From: Streptosporangiaceae bacterium
Lineage (GTDB): Bacteria; Actinomycetota; Actinomycetes; Streptosporangiales; Streptosporangiaceae
Assembly: GCA_030045215.1 (NCBI GenBank)
Contig: JASIBJ010000455.1
Coordinates: 1 to 11,150, forward strand
Length of the DNA stretch: 11,150 bases
Reading direction: 5' to 3'
Made by a program: the position numbers and the translations under genes
Shown: in pieces, positions 1 through 5,788 of the stretch
Position numbering within the stretch: the stretch's first letter is position 1
Layout: each line of letters begins with the position of its first letter
The notes under the pieces: generated by a model
Database searches by the model: none
What the model was told of the DNA's origin: nothing
What the model saw: the letters and a program-made list of their open reading frames with translations, nothing else

Positions 1-272
1 CGGCTTGCCCATGCTGCCTGCCTTGCCGTCGATGAGACTTGGCCTTGCCTCGCTTACCAGGCACCTGGTACTGCCCATCTCGCGGTCCGCGCGATTGACC
101 AGGATGCTCCGCCGCGAGGCGGCGCAGGCCCCGAACCATGCTAAGACCGGCCAGGCAGTGCAGTTGCCGGTCTCATAGAACCCAAGCCGCCTGAAGGCTA
201 GCTGAACAGAGGCTCTTCGCGCCCTTAGCGCCACGTGCAGGTCAACACGAGGACTAGCGGTGTCCAGCCTTC
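1..272. other. Left-edge region without a confident gene
   Basis: No convincing gene is visible. Several frames are open to the window edge: plus-strand frames close with TAA at 142-144 and TAG at 176-178, and a minus-strand frame is open from a GTG at 234 to base 1 (78 codons, no recognisable domain). Third-position G/C in that minus frame is only about three quarters, lower than in the clear genes here, so it may be the edge of a decayed gene or chance. Two hairpins lie inside: CCGCC/GGCGG at 109-122 closed by a GCGA tetraloop, and AGACCGGC/GCCGGTCT at 144-173. The region otherwise serves as the upstream leader of the importer operon. Confidence 0.4.
144..173. repeat. 8-bp perfect inverted repeat with 14-nt loop
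   Basis: AGACCGGC at 144-151 pairs perfectly with GCCGGTCT at 166-173. No T-run follows on either strand, so it is not a textbook intrinsic terminator. It could end transcription of a gene lying to the left, or be an operator well upstream of the importer operon. Confidence 0.4.
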
Positions 273-302
273 TTGCACCGCGCAACCAGTGATGGCTATC
301 GT
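273..302 (+). promoter_or_regulatory. Candidate promoter of the oxyanion importer operon
   Basis: A -35-like TTGCAC (273-278) is followed after 18 bp by a -10-like TATCGT (297-302). The ATG of the binding-protein gene is 8 nt further on, so the transcript would be leaderless or nearly so. The -35 sits inside a small inverted repeat, TTGC-5-GCAA (273-285), a possible operator half-site. The G-run just before the ATG is too close to act as a normal ribosome binding site, which fits leaderless initiation. Only the first three -35 bases match consensus, so this is tentative. Confidence 0.4.
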
Positions 303-310
303 CTTGGGGC

Positions 311-1330
311 ATGGTGGCCCTCACTGACAATCGCGGCGCGCGGCTAGGCGCGCTCGTCGCTCTCATCTGCATGGGGCTTGCCGCGGCTGGCTGCGGCAGT
401 TCCTCACCGTCCAGCACCTCCTCGAGCAAGAAGCCCACGGTGACTGGAACCGCGAACGTCGCGTACGCGTCCTCGCTTCAGTACCTCAACACGAACGTGG
501 TCAGCCCGGCCTTCACAGCGGCGACGGGCTATAAGTACGTCGGCACGAGCGGAGCCGCCGGCACCCTGTCGTCGGAGATCGCGGCCAACGAACTACCGGC
601 CGTGAACGTGTTCGAGAGCGTGGGCTCTGACAACATCACCCCTCTTGAGCCGAAATACACCAAATGGTACGTCCAGTACGCGGGCAACCACATCGTGCTG
701 GCCTACAACCCGAACAGCAAGTACGCCCCGGAGTTCGAGGCGATCGCCAGCGGCAAGAAGCCACTGGCGGACCTCTTCACGCTGCTGGAGACACCCGGCC
801 TTAAGCTCGGCCGGACCGACCCCAACATCGACCCGCAGGGCCGGTACTTCATCGAGATGCTCGAACTCGCGCAGATGTACTACCACCTGCCGTCCGGCAC
901 CGTGACGAAGATCATCGGCAGCCCGCTCAACTCCTCGACGTCGTCGCAGATCTATGCCGAGTCCTCGCTCGACTCGGTGCTGGAGGCCGGTGAGCTTGAC
1001 GCCGCTAGCGCCTACTACACGCAGGCGGTCGAGCTGCACCTGCACTACATCACCCTGCCGGACGCCATCGACCTCGGCGTCCCGGCCGATGCCGCGCAGT
1101 ACGCGAAGGCGGCGATCACCACGACGAACGGAACGGTCCACCACGGCGCGCCGCTGGTACTCGACATCACGATCATCGGCAAGGCGACACCGGCCGCGAT
1201 CGCGTTCGTGAAGTACACCCTGTCGCCTGCGGGCATCGCCCAGTACAAGGCGGGCGGTTTCACCTTGTACACGCCCACGGGTTACGGGAGCGGGATTCCT
1301 TCCGCAATCAGCAGTGAGCTGGGCAGCTAG
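311..1330 (+). CDS. Molybdate/tungstate-type ABC transporter substrate-binding lipoprotein (WtpA/ModA-like)
   Basis: Extracytoplasmic binding protein of an oxyanion ABC importer, 339 residues, probably lipid-anchored outside the membrane. Residues 10-27 form a hydrophobic signal sequence ending LAAAGC, with Cys28 as the likely lipidated residue (the lipobox is slightly off consensus), followed by a Ser/Thr-rich tether. The mature part has the SBP_bac_11 pattern: ANVAYASSL near 48, GSDN near 105, AYNPNS near 131 and GRTDPNIDPQG at 168-178, which resembles the DPN-DP-G motif of WtpA proteins. The downstream permease and ATPase confirm the transporter role. ATG at 311 is chosen because it opens directly on the signal peptide and follows a leaderless-type promoter. 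Molybdate versus tungstate (or another oxyanion) cannot be decided; a Glu that I recall as a metal ligand in archaeal WtpA appears to be Ala here. Confidence 0.85.
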   Translation: MVALTDNRGARLGALVALICMGLAAAGCGSSSPSSTSSSKKPTVTGTANVAYASSLQYLNTNVVSPAFTAATGYKYVGTSGAAGTLSSEIAANELPAVNVFESVGSDNITPLEPKYTKWYVQYAGNHIVLAYNPNSKYAPEFEAIASGKKPLADLFTLLETPGLKLGRTDPNIDPQGRYFIEMLELAQMYYHLPSGTVTKIIGSPLNSSTSSQIYAESSLDSVLEAGELDAASAYYTQAVELHLHYITLPDAIDLGVPADAAQYAKAAITTTNGTVHHGAPLVLDITIIGKATPAAIAFVKYTLSPAGIAQYKAGGFTLYTPTGYGSGIPSAISSELGS

Positions 1331-2207
1331 CCCAGCCGCAGCCGCTGGCGGTGCTGTCCGGGGGTCGGAGCCTCCCGGGCAGCCCGCCGGGCCAGGCCGT
1401 GCCTCCGCACTGCCGCAGACCGTCCGTTCGTCGTCTGGCATCGTCAGTGTGTTTGCGGCCCTGGTGGTGTGGGTTGCCCTGCTCGGGCCGGTCATCACGC
1501 TGCTCACCCACATTTCCGGCAGCGCGATCCATACCGCGCTGACCGCGCCGGGTGCGCTGCAGCCGCTCGTCACCTCGCTCGAGTCAGGCGCGGTCACGCT
1601 GGCCGTCCTCGGCCTGGTCTGCACGCCGCTGGCATGGAAGCTGGCGCGGGGGACGCTGCCGTTCCCGCGGATCTGGGAAGCCGGCATCCTGTGCAGCCTG
1701 CTGCTTCCGCCGCTGGTCATCGGCCTGTTGCTGATCTTCATGGTCGGCCCCTACACGCCGATCGGACAGCTCATCGGGCACCTGAACCTGTCGGCGACCA
1801 ACACATTCCTGGCCCTGGTCATCGCCGAGGTGTATGAGTCGGCCCCCTACTACGTGCTCGGCGCGGTCGCGGCTTTCAGCGCCGTTGAGCCCCGGATGGA
1901 GCAGCAGGCGGCCCTGCTCGGAGACCGGCCCCGCCGGGTGTTCCGGCGGGTCACCCTCCCGCTGGCAGCGCCGGGCCTGGCCATGGCGCTTGCGGTAGCC
2001 TGGGCCAGGGCAATGGGAGCATTCGGGGCTGTCATCGTCATCGCCTACCACCCGTACGGGCTGCCGCTGCAGATCTGGACGACGCTGCAGCTCACCGGGC
2101 TGCAGACCGCGCTGCCTTATGCCCTCGTCCTGCTGGTGGTGGCCCTGCCGTTGCCGCTGGCCGCCTACATCTGGAGCGCCCGTGCTCGAGGCCGACGTCA
2201 AGGTTGA
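1314..2207 (+). CDS. Molybdate/tungstate-type ABC transporter permease (WtpB/ModB-like)
   Basis: Inner-membrane channel subunit of the importer, 297 residues. After a Gly/Pro/Ala-rich N-terminal stretch (about 1-42) there are about six membrane segments, near 43-65, 88-110, 119-144, 162-190, 218-243 and 266-287. The EAA-type loop that docks on the ATPase is seen at about 196-220 (EQQAALLGDRPRRVFRRVTL then PLAAPGL). ARAMGAFGAVIVIAYHP at 231-247 matches the ModB/WtpB consensus (AR-xxEFGA-). The GTG start at 1314 lies inside the end of the binding-protein gene (17-nt overlap), which suggests translational coupling; no later in-frame start precedes the first membrane segment. The 42-residue cytoplasmic extension is longer than usual for this family and its start is the least certain part. 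Confidence 0.85.
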   Translation: MSWAASPAAAAGGAVRGSEPPGQPAGPGRASALPQTVRSSSGIVSVFAALVVWVALLGPVITLLTHISGSAIHTALTAPGALQPLVTSLESGAVTLAVLGLVCTPLAWKLARGTLPFPRIWEAGILCSLLLPPLVIGLLLIFMVGPYTPIGQLIGHLNLSATNTFLALVIAEVYESAPYYVLGAVAAFSAVEPRMEQQAALLGDRPRRVFRRVTLPLAAPGLAMALAVAWARAMGAFGAVIVIAYHPYGLPLQIWTTLQLTGLQTALPYALVLLVVALPLPLAAYIWSARARGRRQG

Positions 2208-3234
2208 GCGCCGCGAGTTCACGCTGCGCGCGGCCATCAGCGTCGCGCCGGGGGAGCGCCTGGCCCTGTTCGGCCCGTCCGGGGCCGGGAAAACGACACT
2301 GCTGGAGACCATCGCCGGGCTGGTGCAGCCACGCCACGGGCGGGTGACCCTGGCCGGGCGGGTGCTGACGAGCACCGAGCGGCCGCAGGTCGCGGTCCCC
2401 GCGTGGCGCCGGCAGGTAGGCCTGCTACGGCAGGACCCCGGTCTTTTCCCTCACCTGTCGGTTCGCGACAACCTCACCTATGCTCGCAGCGCCGACCCTT
2501 CCGAGAGCGAACTGGCCGGCCTGGCGGACGCGCTCGGCATCAGGGCGCTGCTGAAGGCGATGCCGGCCCGGCTGTCCGGCGGCCAGCAGCACCGGGTGGC
2601 GCTTGGCCGGCTGCTACTCGCGCACTGCCGGGCGCTGCTGCTTGACGAGCCGTACTCCGGACTCGACGCCGCGCTGCGCCGGTCCCTGACCGCGCTAGTC
2701 GTGCGCATGGTGACCGAGCGCGACGTGCCGGCGGTGCTGGTGGCACACGAACTGCCGGACGCGCAGGCGTTCGCGACCCGGATGGCCGTGCTCGACAGTG
2801 GTGCCGTGCTGCAGGTGGGAGGCCCGGACGAGGTCGTGCTGCGGCCGGCCTCGCGGCGGGTCGCCGAGCTGGTCGGCTACCTGGGCTTCGTGCCCGCACC
2901 GGGGGAGCGGCCAGGCTCCGTGGCCGGCATTCACCCGGACCGCGTGCAGGCCGGGGCGCAGTCCGGCTCGGGAGTGGTGTTCAGCGGCGTGATGACCGAG
3001 TGCCGCCCCTCCGGCGCGGGCTGGGAGGTTGACGTCCAGGTGGCCGGGACCACGGTGACGTGCAGGCTGCCCGACCGGCCTGCCGCCGGCTCCGGCGAGC
3101 TCGTCCTGACCGCGATCGACCCGCCGTGCTTCGGGCCCGATGGTGCCGCCGTCCAGCCCGGAGCCGCCTCGTCGCCGGTCTCGTCGTCGCCGCTCTCGGC
3201 TTCCGAGCCGGCCGGGGAGCGTGCGGTCCAGTGA
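2182..3234 (+). CDS. Molybdate/tungstate-type ABC transporter ATP-binding protein (WtpC/ModC-like)
   Basis: Cytoplasmic ATPase that powers the importer, 350 residues. All nucleotide-binding motifs are present: Walker A GPSGAGKTT at 31-39, Q-loop Gln84 in LLRQDPGLFPHLSV, signature LSGGQQHRVALGRLL at 131-145, Walker B ALLLDEP at 151-157 with D-loop SGLD, and the H-loop His189 in VLVAHEL. A C-terminal segment (about 235-335) carrying VAGIHPDRVQAG resembles the MOP/TOBE-type regulatory domain that binds oxyanions in ModC-like ATPases. GTG at 2182 is chosen (26-nt overlap with the permease) because the reading begins with the usual first strand, LEADVKVERREFTL; an earlier ATG at 2119 would add an implausible Trp/Cys-rich stretch translated out of frame from the permease. 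It is followed by the regulator with a 4-nt GTGA overlap. Confidence 0.9.
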   Translation: MLEADVKVERREFTLRAAISVAPGERLALFGPSGAGKTTLLETIAGLVQPRHGRVTLAGRVLTSTERPQVAVPAWRRQVGLLRQDPGLFPHLSVRDNLTYARSADPSESELAGLADALGIRALLKAMPARLSGGQQHRVALGRLLLAHCRALLLDEPYSGLDAALRRSLTALVVRMVTERDVPAVLVAHELPDAQAFATRMAVLDSGAVLQVGGPDEVVLRPASRRVAELVGYLGFVPAPGERPGSVAGIHPDRVQAGAQSGSGVVFSGVMTECRPSGAGWEVDVQVAGTTVTCRLPDRPAAGSGELVLTAIDPPCFGPDGAAVQPGAASSPVSSSPLSASEPAGERAVQ

Positions 3235-4517
3235 CCGGCGGGCGGGAACCGCAGCAGCGTGCCGCTTCGGGCCGGGCGGGCTCCGCGCTGAGCACCGATG
3301 GCGGTCGCCGCTCGCCCGGCGCTGGTGGCCGGGCCGGGAGTAGTGCCGCCAGGAACGGTGGTGGCTCCGGGGGTGGTGGCCCTGCAGAGACCGGTGGCGC
3401 CGCCGGGGGTGGCGCCACCGGGACCCGGCTGCGGCTGGCGCGCCAGGCTCGCGGGTTCTCGCAGCTGCAGCTGGCAGGCATGGCCGGGGTGTCGCGGCAG
3501 GCAGTTTCCGCGGTGGAAGCCGGCCTGTCCGATCCCTCCCTCCGCGTCGCGGTCGCGCTGAGCCGGGCGCTCGGGCTGACCGTGGAGGAGCTGTTCGGCC
3601 CGGCCATCGCCGAGCCGGTCGTGTCAGCCAGGCCGCTGGCACCGCTCGGCCCCGAGGGCGCCAGGGTCTCGCTGGCCCCGGTCGGCGACACGCTGGTAGC
3701 GCTGCCGCTGGCGGGCGCGACGGTTACCAGGGCGGGCTTCTCCCCGGCGGGCGGGCGCTCGGTGGGGGCCGATGCGGTCAGGCCGCTCGGGCCGCCGCGG
3801 CCGACGCTGGTGGTAGCCGGCTGCGACCCCGCCCTGCCGCTGCTTGAGCTGCCGCTTGGCCTGCTCGATCCCCCGATCGCGTTTGTCTGGTGGCCGTGCG
3901 CTAGCCGGGATGCGCTGACCCTGGCCGCCGACGGCCTGGTGCACGTGGCCGGGGCGCATCTGCGTGACGGGTCCGGCGACTACAACACGTTCGCAGCCAG
4001 CGAACTGCTCACCGGCGGTGCCGAGGTCATCGGGTTCTGCTCCTGGCGCGAGGGCATCGTCGTGCGCCGGGAACTGGCCGGCTCGGTGGCTGGCCTGCAG
4101 GACCTGGCCGGATCGGGCCTGCGGCTAGTCAACCGCGAACCTGGCGCGGAAGCACGCCGGGTGCTTGACCGGGAGCTGGCTAGCCGCGGCATCAGCCACG
4201 AGATGGTCGAGGGCTACAACACCAGGGCGACCGGGCACCTCGAAGTCGCAGCGGCGATCGCATCCGGGCTTGCGGACGTCGGCATCGCCAGCGAGCCGGC
4301 CGCGCTGGCCTATGGCCTGGCGTTCGTGCCGCTCACCGAGGAGCGGTTCGACCTGGTCGTGCCCGCGGCCCAGGCCGGGTCGCGTGAGGTTCAGGGCCTC
4401 ATGCGCGCGCTGACGTCGCCGTGGCTGCTCGACCAGCTCGCCAGCCTGCCTGGATACTCGCACGCCCAGTGCGGCGAGCGGGTAGCCACTCTTCCCCCCG
4501 CTCATGCCGCCCCGTAG
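3231..4517 (+). CDS. XRE-family regulator with PBP-like (MoeA C-terminal-type) sensor domain
   Basis: One-component transcription factor, 428 residues. Residues 1-63 are a Gly/Ser/Ala-rich, probably disordered leader. Residues 64-122 are an XRE helix-turn-helix: GTRLRLARQARGFSQLQLA, then GVSRQAVSAVEAGLSDPSL and LSRALGLTVEELFG. Residues about 190-410 match the PBP_like family (PF12727), with AGCDPALPLLEL, DYNTFAASELL, LVNREPGAEARRVLDRELAS and the run VAAAIASGLADVGIASEPAA through FVPLTEERFDLVVP. The same domain occurs at the C-terminus of some MoeA proteins, so the likely ligand is molybdate, tungstate or a cofactor-related molecule; that is inference from family and context. GTG at 3231 overlaps the ATPase stop (GTGA) and is the only sensible start; a 3060 ATG would overlap the ATPase by 175 nt. 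It probably controls its own operon. Confidence 0.85.
   Translation: MTGGREPQQRAASGRAGSALSTDGGRRSPGAGGRAGSSAARNGGGSGGGGPAETGGAAGGGATGTRLRLARQARGFSQLQLAGMAGVSRQAVSAVEAGLSDPSLRVAVALSRALGLTVEELFGPAIAEPVVSARPLAPLGPEGARVSLAPVGDTLVALPLAGATVTRAGFSPAGGRSVGADAVRPLGPPRPTLVVAGCDPALPLLELPLGLLDPPIAFVWWPCASRDALTLAADGLVHVAGAHLRDGSGDYNTFAASELLTGGAEVIGFCSWREGIVVRRELAGSVAGLQDLAGSGLRLVNREPGAEARRVLDRELASRGISHEMVEGYNTRATGHLEVAAAIASGLADVGIASEPAALAYGLAFVPLTEERFDLVVPAAQAGSREVQGLMRALTSPWLLDQLASLPGYSHAQCGERVATLPPAHAAP
3391..3421. repeat. 11-bp perfect inverted repeat inside the regulator linker codons
   Basis: CCGGTGGCGCC (3391-3401) and GGCGCCACCGG (3411-3421) pair perfectly across 9 nt. The right half sits in a 12-bp palindrome, GGTGGCGCCACC (3408-3419). 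It lies in the codons just before the helix-turn-helix domain. It may be a by-product of Gly/Ala-rich high-GC coding, an mRNA hairpin, or an internal binding site. Confidence 0.5.
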
Positions 4518-4520
4518 TCT
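4515..4520 (+). promoter_or_regulatory. Leaderless-type -10 element for the 134-residue gene
   Basis: TAGTCT matches the actinobacterial -10 pattern TAnnnT and ends exactly 6 nt before the ATG at 4527, the spacing that puts transcription start on the A of the ATG. No Shine-Dalgarno sequence precedes that ATG. The first three bases of the element are also the regulator's TAG stop codon. The -35 position (about 4492-4497, TTCCCC) is weak. Confidence 0.5.
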
Positions 4521-4526
4521 GCGCGC

Positions 4527-4931
4527 ATGTACGAAAACGATCCCGCCGACATCGCCGAGGTCGGCTGGGAGAAGTTCGTCACCGGCATCTGGGAGTCGAT
4601 CTTCGTGGGCTACCAGAGAGGCCGCGGGGTCAGGACTCTCGGCCGGCGCTGGAGTGACCTGCTCCAGGCCGGCCTGGGCTGCTCGGAGGATCTAGCCGAC
4701 GAGCTGGTGCGGCTGGAGATCGTGCAGCGCGAGGATCGGGTGACGCTGCGCAGGCGGGATCCGCTCGAGATGCTGGCCGCGATGGACGAGATTCTGGCGG
4801 ACATGGGCGAGGACCTGGCTGAGCTGGTTCGTCCCAGTGAGCGAGCTGAGCTGATCGCCGGGCTCGGCCGGCTGCGCCGGTTCCTGCGGGAGAGCGCGGC
4901 CGGGGCGGACGCCATCCCCGATGCCCGCTAG
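4527..4931 (+). CDS. Small acidic alpha-helical protein of unknown function
   Basis: I do not recognise this 134-residue protein. The N-terminus (MYENDPADIAEVGWEKFVTG) is acidic and aromatic; residues about 20-80 hold a basic patch (RGRGVRTLGRRW), then CSEDLADELVRLEIVQREDRVTLRRR, which could be a small helix-turn-helix-like or wing-like fold; residues about 80-125 look like long charged helices (DEILADMGEDLAELVRPSER, then LGRLRRFLRES). No signal peptide or membrane segment is seen. A small regulator or adaptor is possible, but this is only a shape-based guess. ATG at 4527 lies 9 nt after the regulator's stop, with a leaderless-type -10 in front, so it may be both read through from the operon and transcribed alone. 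The last codons overlap the converging methyltransferase gene by 4 bp. Confidence 0.7.
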   Translation: MYENDPADIAEVGWEKFVTGIWESIFVGYQRGRGVRTLGRRWSDLLQAGLGCSEDLADELVRLEIVQREDRVTLRRRDPLEMLAAMDEILADMGEDLAELVRPSERAELIAGLGRLRRFLRESAAGADAIPDAR

Positions 4932-5707
4932 CCGGACTTCCTGGCCACCAGCAGCGTCGTGATGTAGGGAACCGCCATCTGGCCGTCGGGGAACTGCCGG
5001 GCGATGATGTCGGCTATCTGGTGCAAGACCGACTCCCGCGCGTGCGGGGGGAGGTTGATGAGGTACGACTTGCTGCGCTCGTAGGTGATCCACTGCTCAG
5101 CGGCCACGTGCCTGGTCCACGGCACGACGACGGGGGCGGCGGGCTCGATCCGGCCGACGGCGGTGTCGGCCCAGTCTGGTGCCAGCAACTCATCGCTCAT
5201 GTACCGCCAGGTGTAGCCCGGACAGGCGGCCGCGATGACGTCCTCGTAGCGGTCGAACCAGTCCTGCCCGGCGGCCGCGGCCCGGCTCCACCAGGCCGCC
5301 CAGTACCCACCGGGCCGCAAGACCCTCGCGACCTCAGCCTGGGCGGCGGGCTTGGCGAACCAATGCCAGGACTGGGCGAACGTGGTCAGATCGGCACACG
5401 CGGCTCCGAGCGGCATCCGGTTCCCGTCCGCCAGCACGCACGGCGAACGCGGGTCGCGGGTGCGCGCGAACGTCAGCATCTGCTCGCCGATGTCGAAGAG
5501 GACGACTCGTGCACCACGCTCGGCTAGCTGGCGGCTCGAGATCCCGGTCCCTGCGCCCCAGTCGAGCACCAGGCGCCCCGCCAGCGGTCCGGCGAGGGCC
5601 TCAAGCTCGTCGAAGAGCGCCGCCGGGTAGGACGGTCGGGCGGCGTCGTACTCGCGCGCCGCCGCGTCGAAGACGGACCGGGCAGCGACCTTGTCGTCGG
5701 GAGGCAT
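4928..5707 (-). CDS. Class I SAM-dependent methyltransferase (Methyltransf_11-like)
   Basis: Soluble S-adenosylmethionine-dependent methyltransferase, 259 residues. Residues 8-29 (AARSVFDAAAREYDAARPSY then P) are the family's typical opening. Motif I, VLDWGAGTG, is at 47-55; the acidic end of the next strand is VVLFDIGEQML at about 68-78; ADGNRMPL near 93 and ADLTTFAQSWHWF at 105-117 are characteristic of the group; LRPGGYW follows at about 130. The substrate is not predictable. The start at 5707 is preferred over 5716 or upstream codons because the homologous region begins there, with AGGA 8 nt upstream and a CAGGAT -10-like element 7 nt upstream on the minus strand. It is divergent from the reductase at 5789 and convergent with the gene ending at 4931, sharing the palindromic stop CTAG (4928-4931). 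Confidence 0.85.
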   Translation of the reverse strand: MPPDDKVAARSVFDAAAREYDAARPSYPAALFDELEALAGPLAGRLVLDWGAGTGISSRQLAERGARVVLFDIGEQMLTFARTRDPRSPCVLADGNRMPLGAACADLTTFAQSWHWFAKPAAQAEVARVLRPGGYWAAWWSRAAAAGQDWFDRYEDVIAAACPGYTWRYMSDELLAPDWADTAVGRIEPAAPVVVPWTRHVAAEQWITYERSKSYLINLPPHARESVLHQIADIIARQFPDGQMAVPYITTLLVARKSG

Positions 5708-5788
5708 GCACAACATCCTGGCCGGCCCGGCTACGCCCAGAATGAACGCCCTCGCCGCGCTGGTCCTGGCCCGGGCAACATGGCTGTC
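5708..5788. promoter_or_regulatory. Divergent promoter region between methyltransferase and reductase genes
   Basis: These 81 bp must hold both promoters. On the plus strand CAACAT (5776-5781) stands 7 nt before the ATG at 5789; on the minus strand CAGGAT (complement of 5715-5720) stands 7 nt before the ATG at 5707. Both fit weak leaderless-type -10 boxes. CAACAT also occurs at 5711-5716 and TCCTGGCC occurs twice (5716-5723, 5764-5771), so similar blocks sit near both ends. No clear -35 boxes are seen. Confidence 0.4.

Noticed and set aside
1..310. Molybdenum-cofactor riboswitch or ModE box before the importer operon
   Set aside because: No recognisable Moco RNA consensus or ModE-type palindrome; the candidate promoter leaves almost no leader RNA.
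593..1741. Long antisense open frame (382 codons) over the binding protein and permease
   Set aside because: It is Arg/Gly/Asp-rich, has no domain, and mirrors two genes with clear family motifs; high GC makes stop-free antisense frames common.
2119..2181. Upstream start for the ATPase at ATG 2119
   Set aside because: The added residues are Trp/Cys/Pro-rich out-of-frame translation of the permease helix; the GTG at 2182 gives the normal N-terminus.
3060..3230. Upstream start for the regulator at 3060
   Set aside because: It would overlap the ATPase by 175 nt and add an Arg-rich tail, whereas GTG 3231 forms a classical 4-nt overlap with the ATPase stop.
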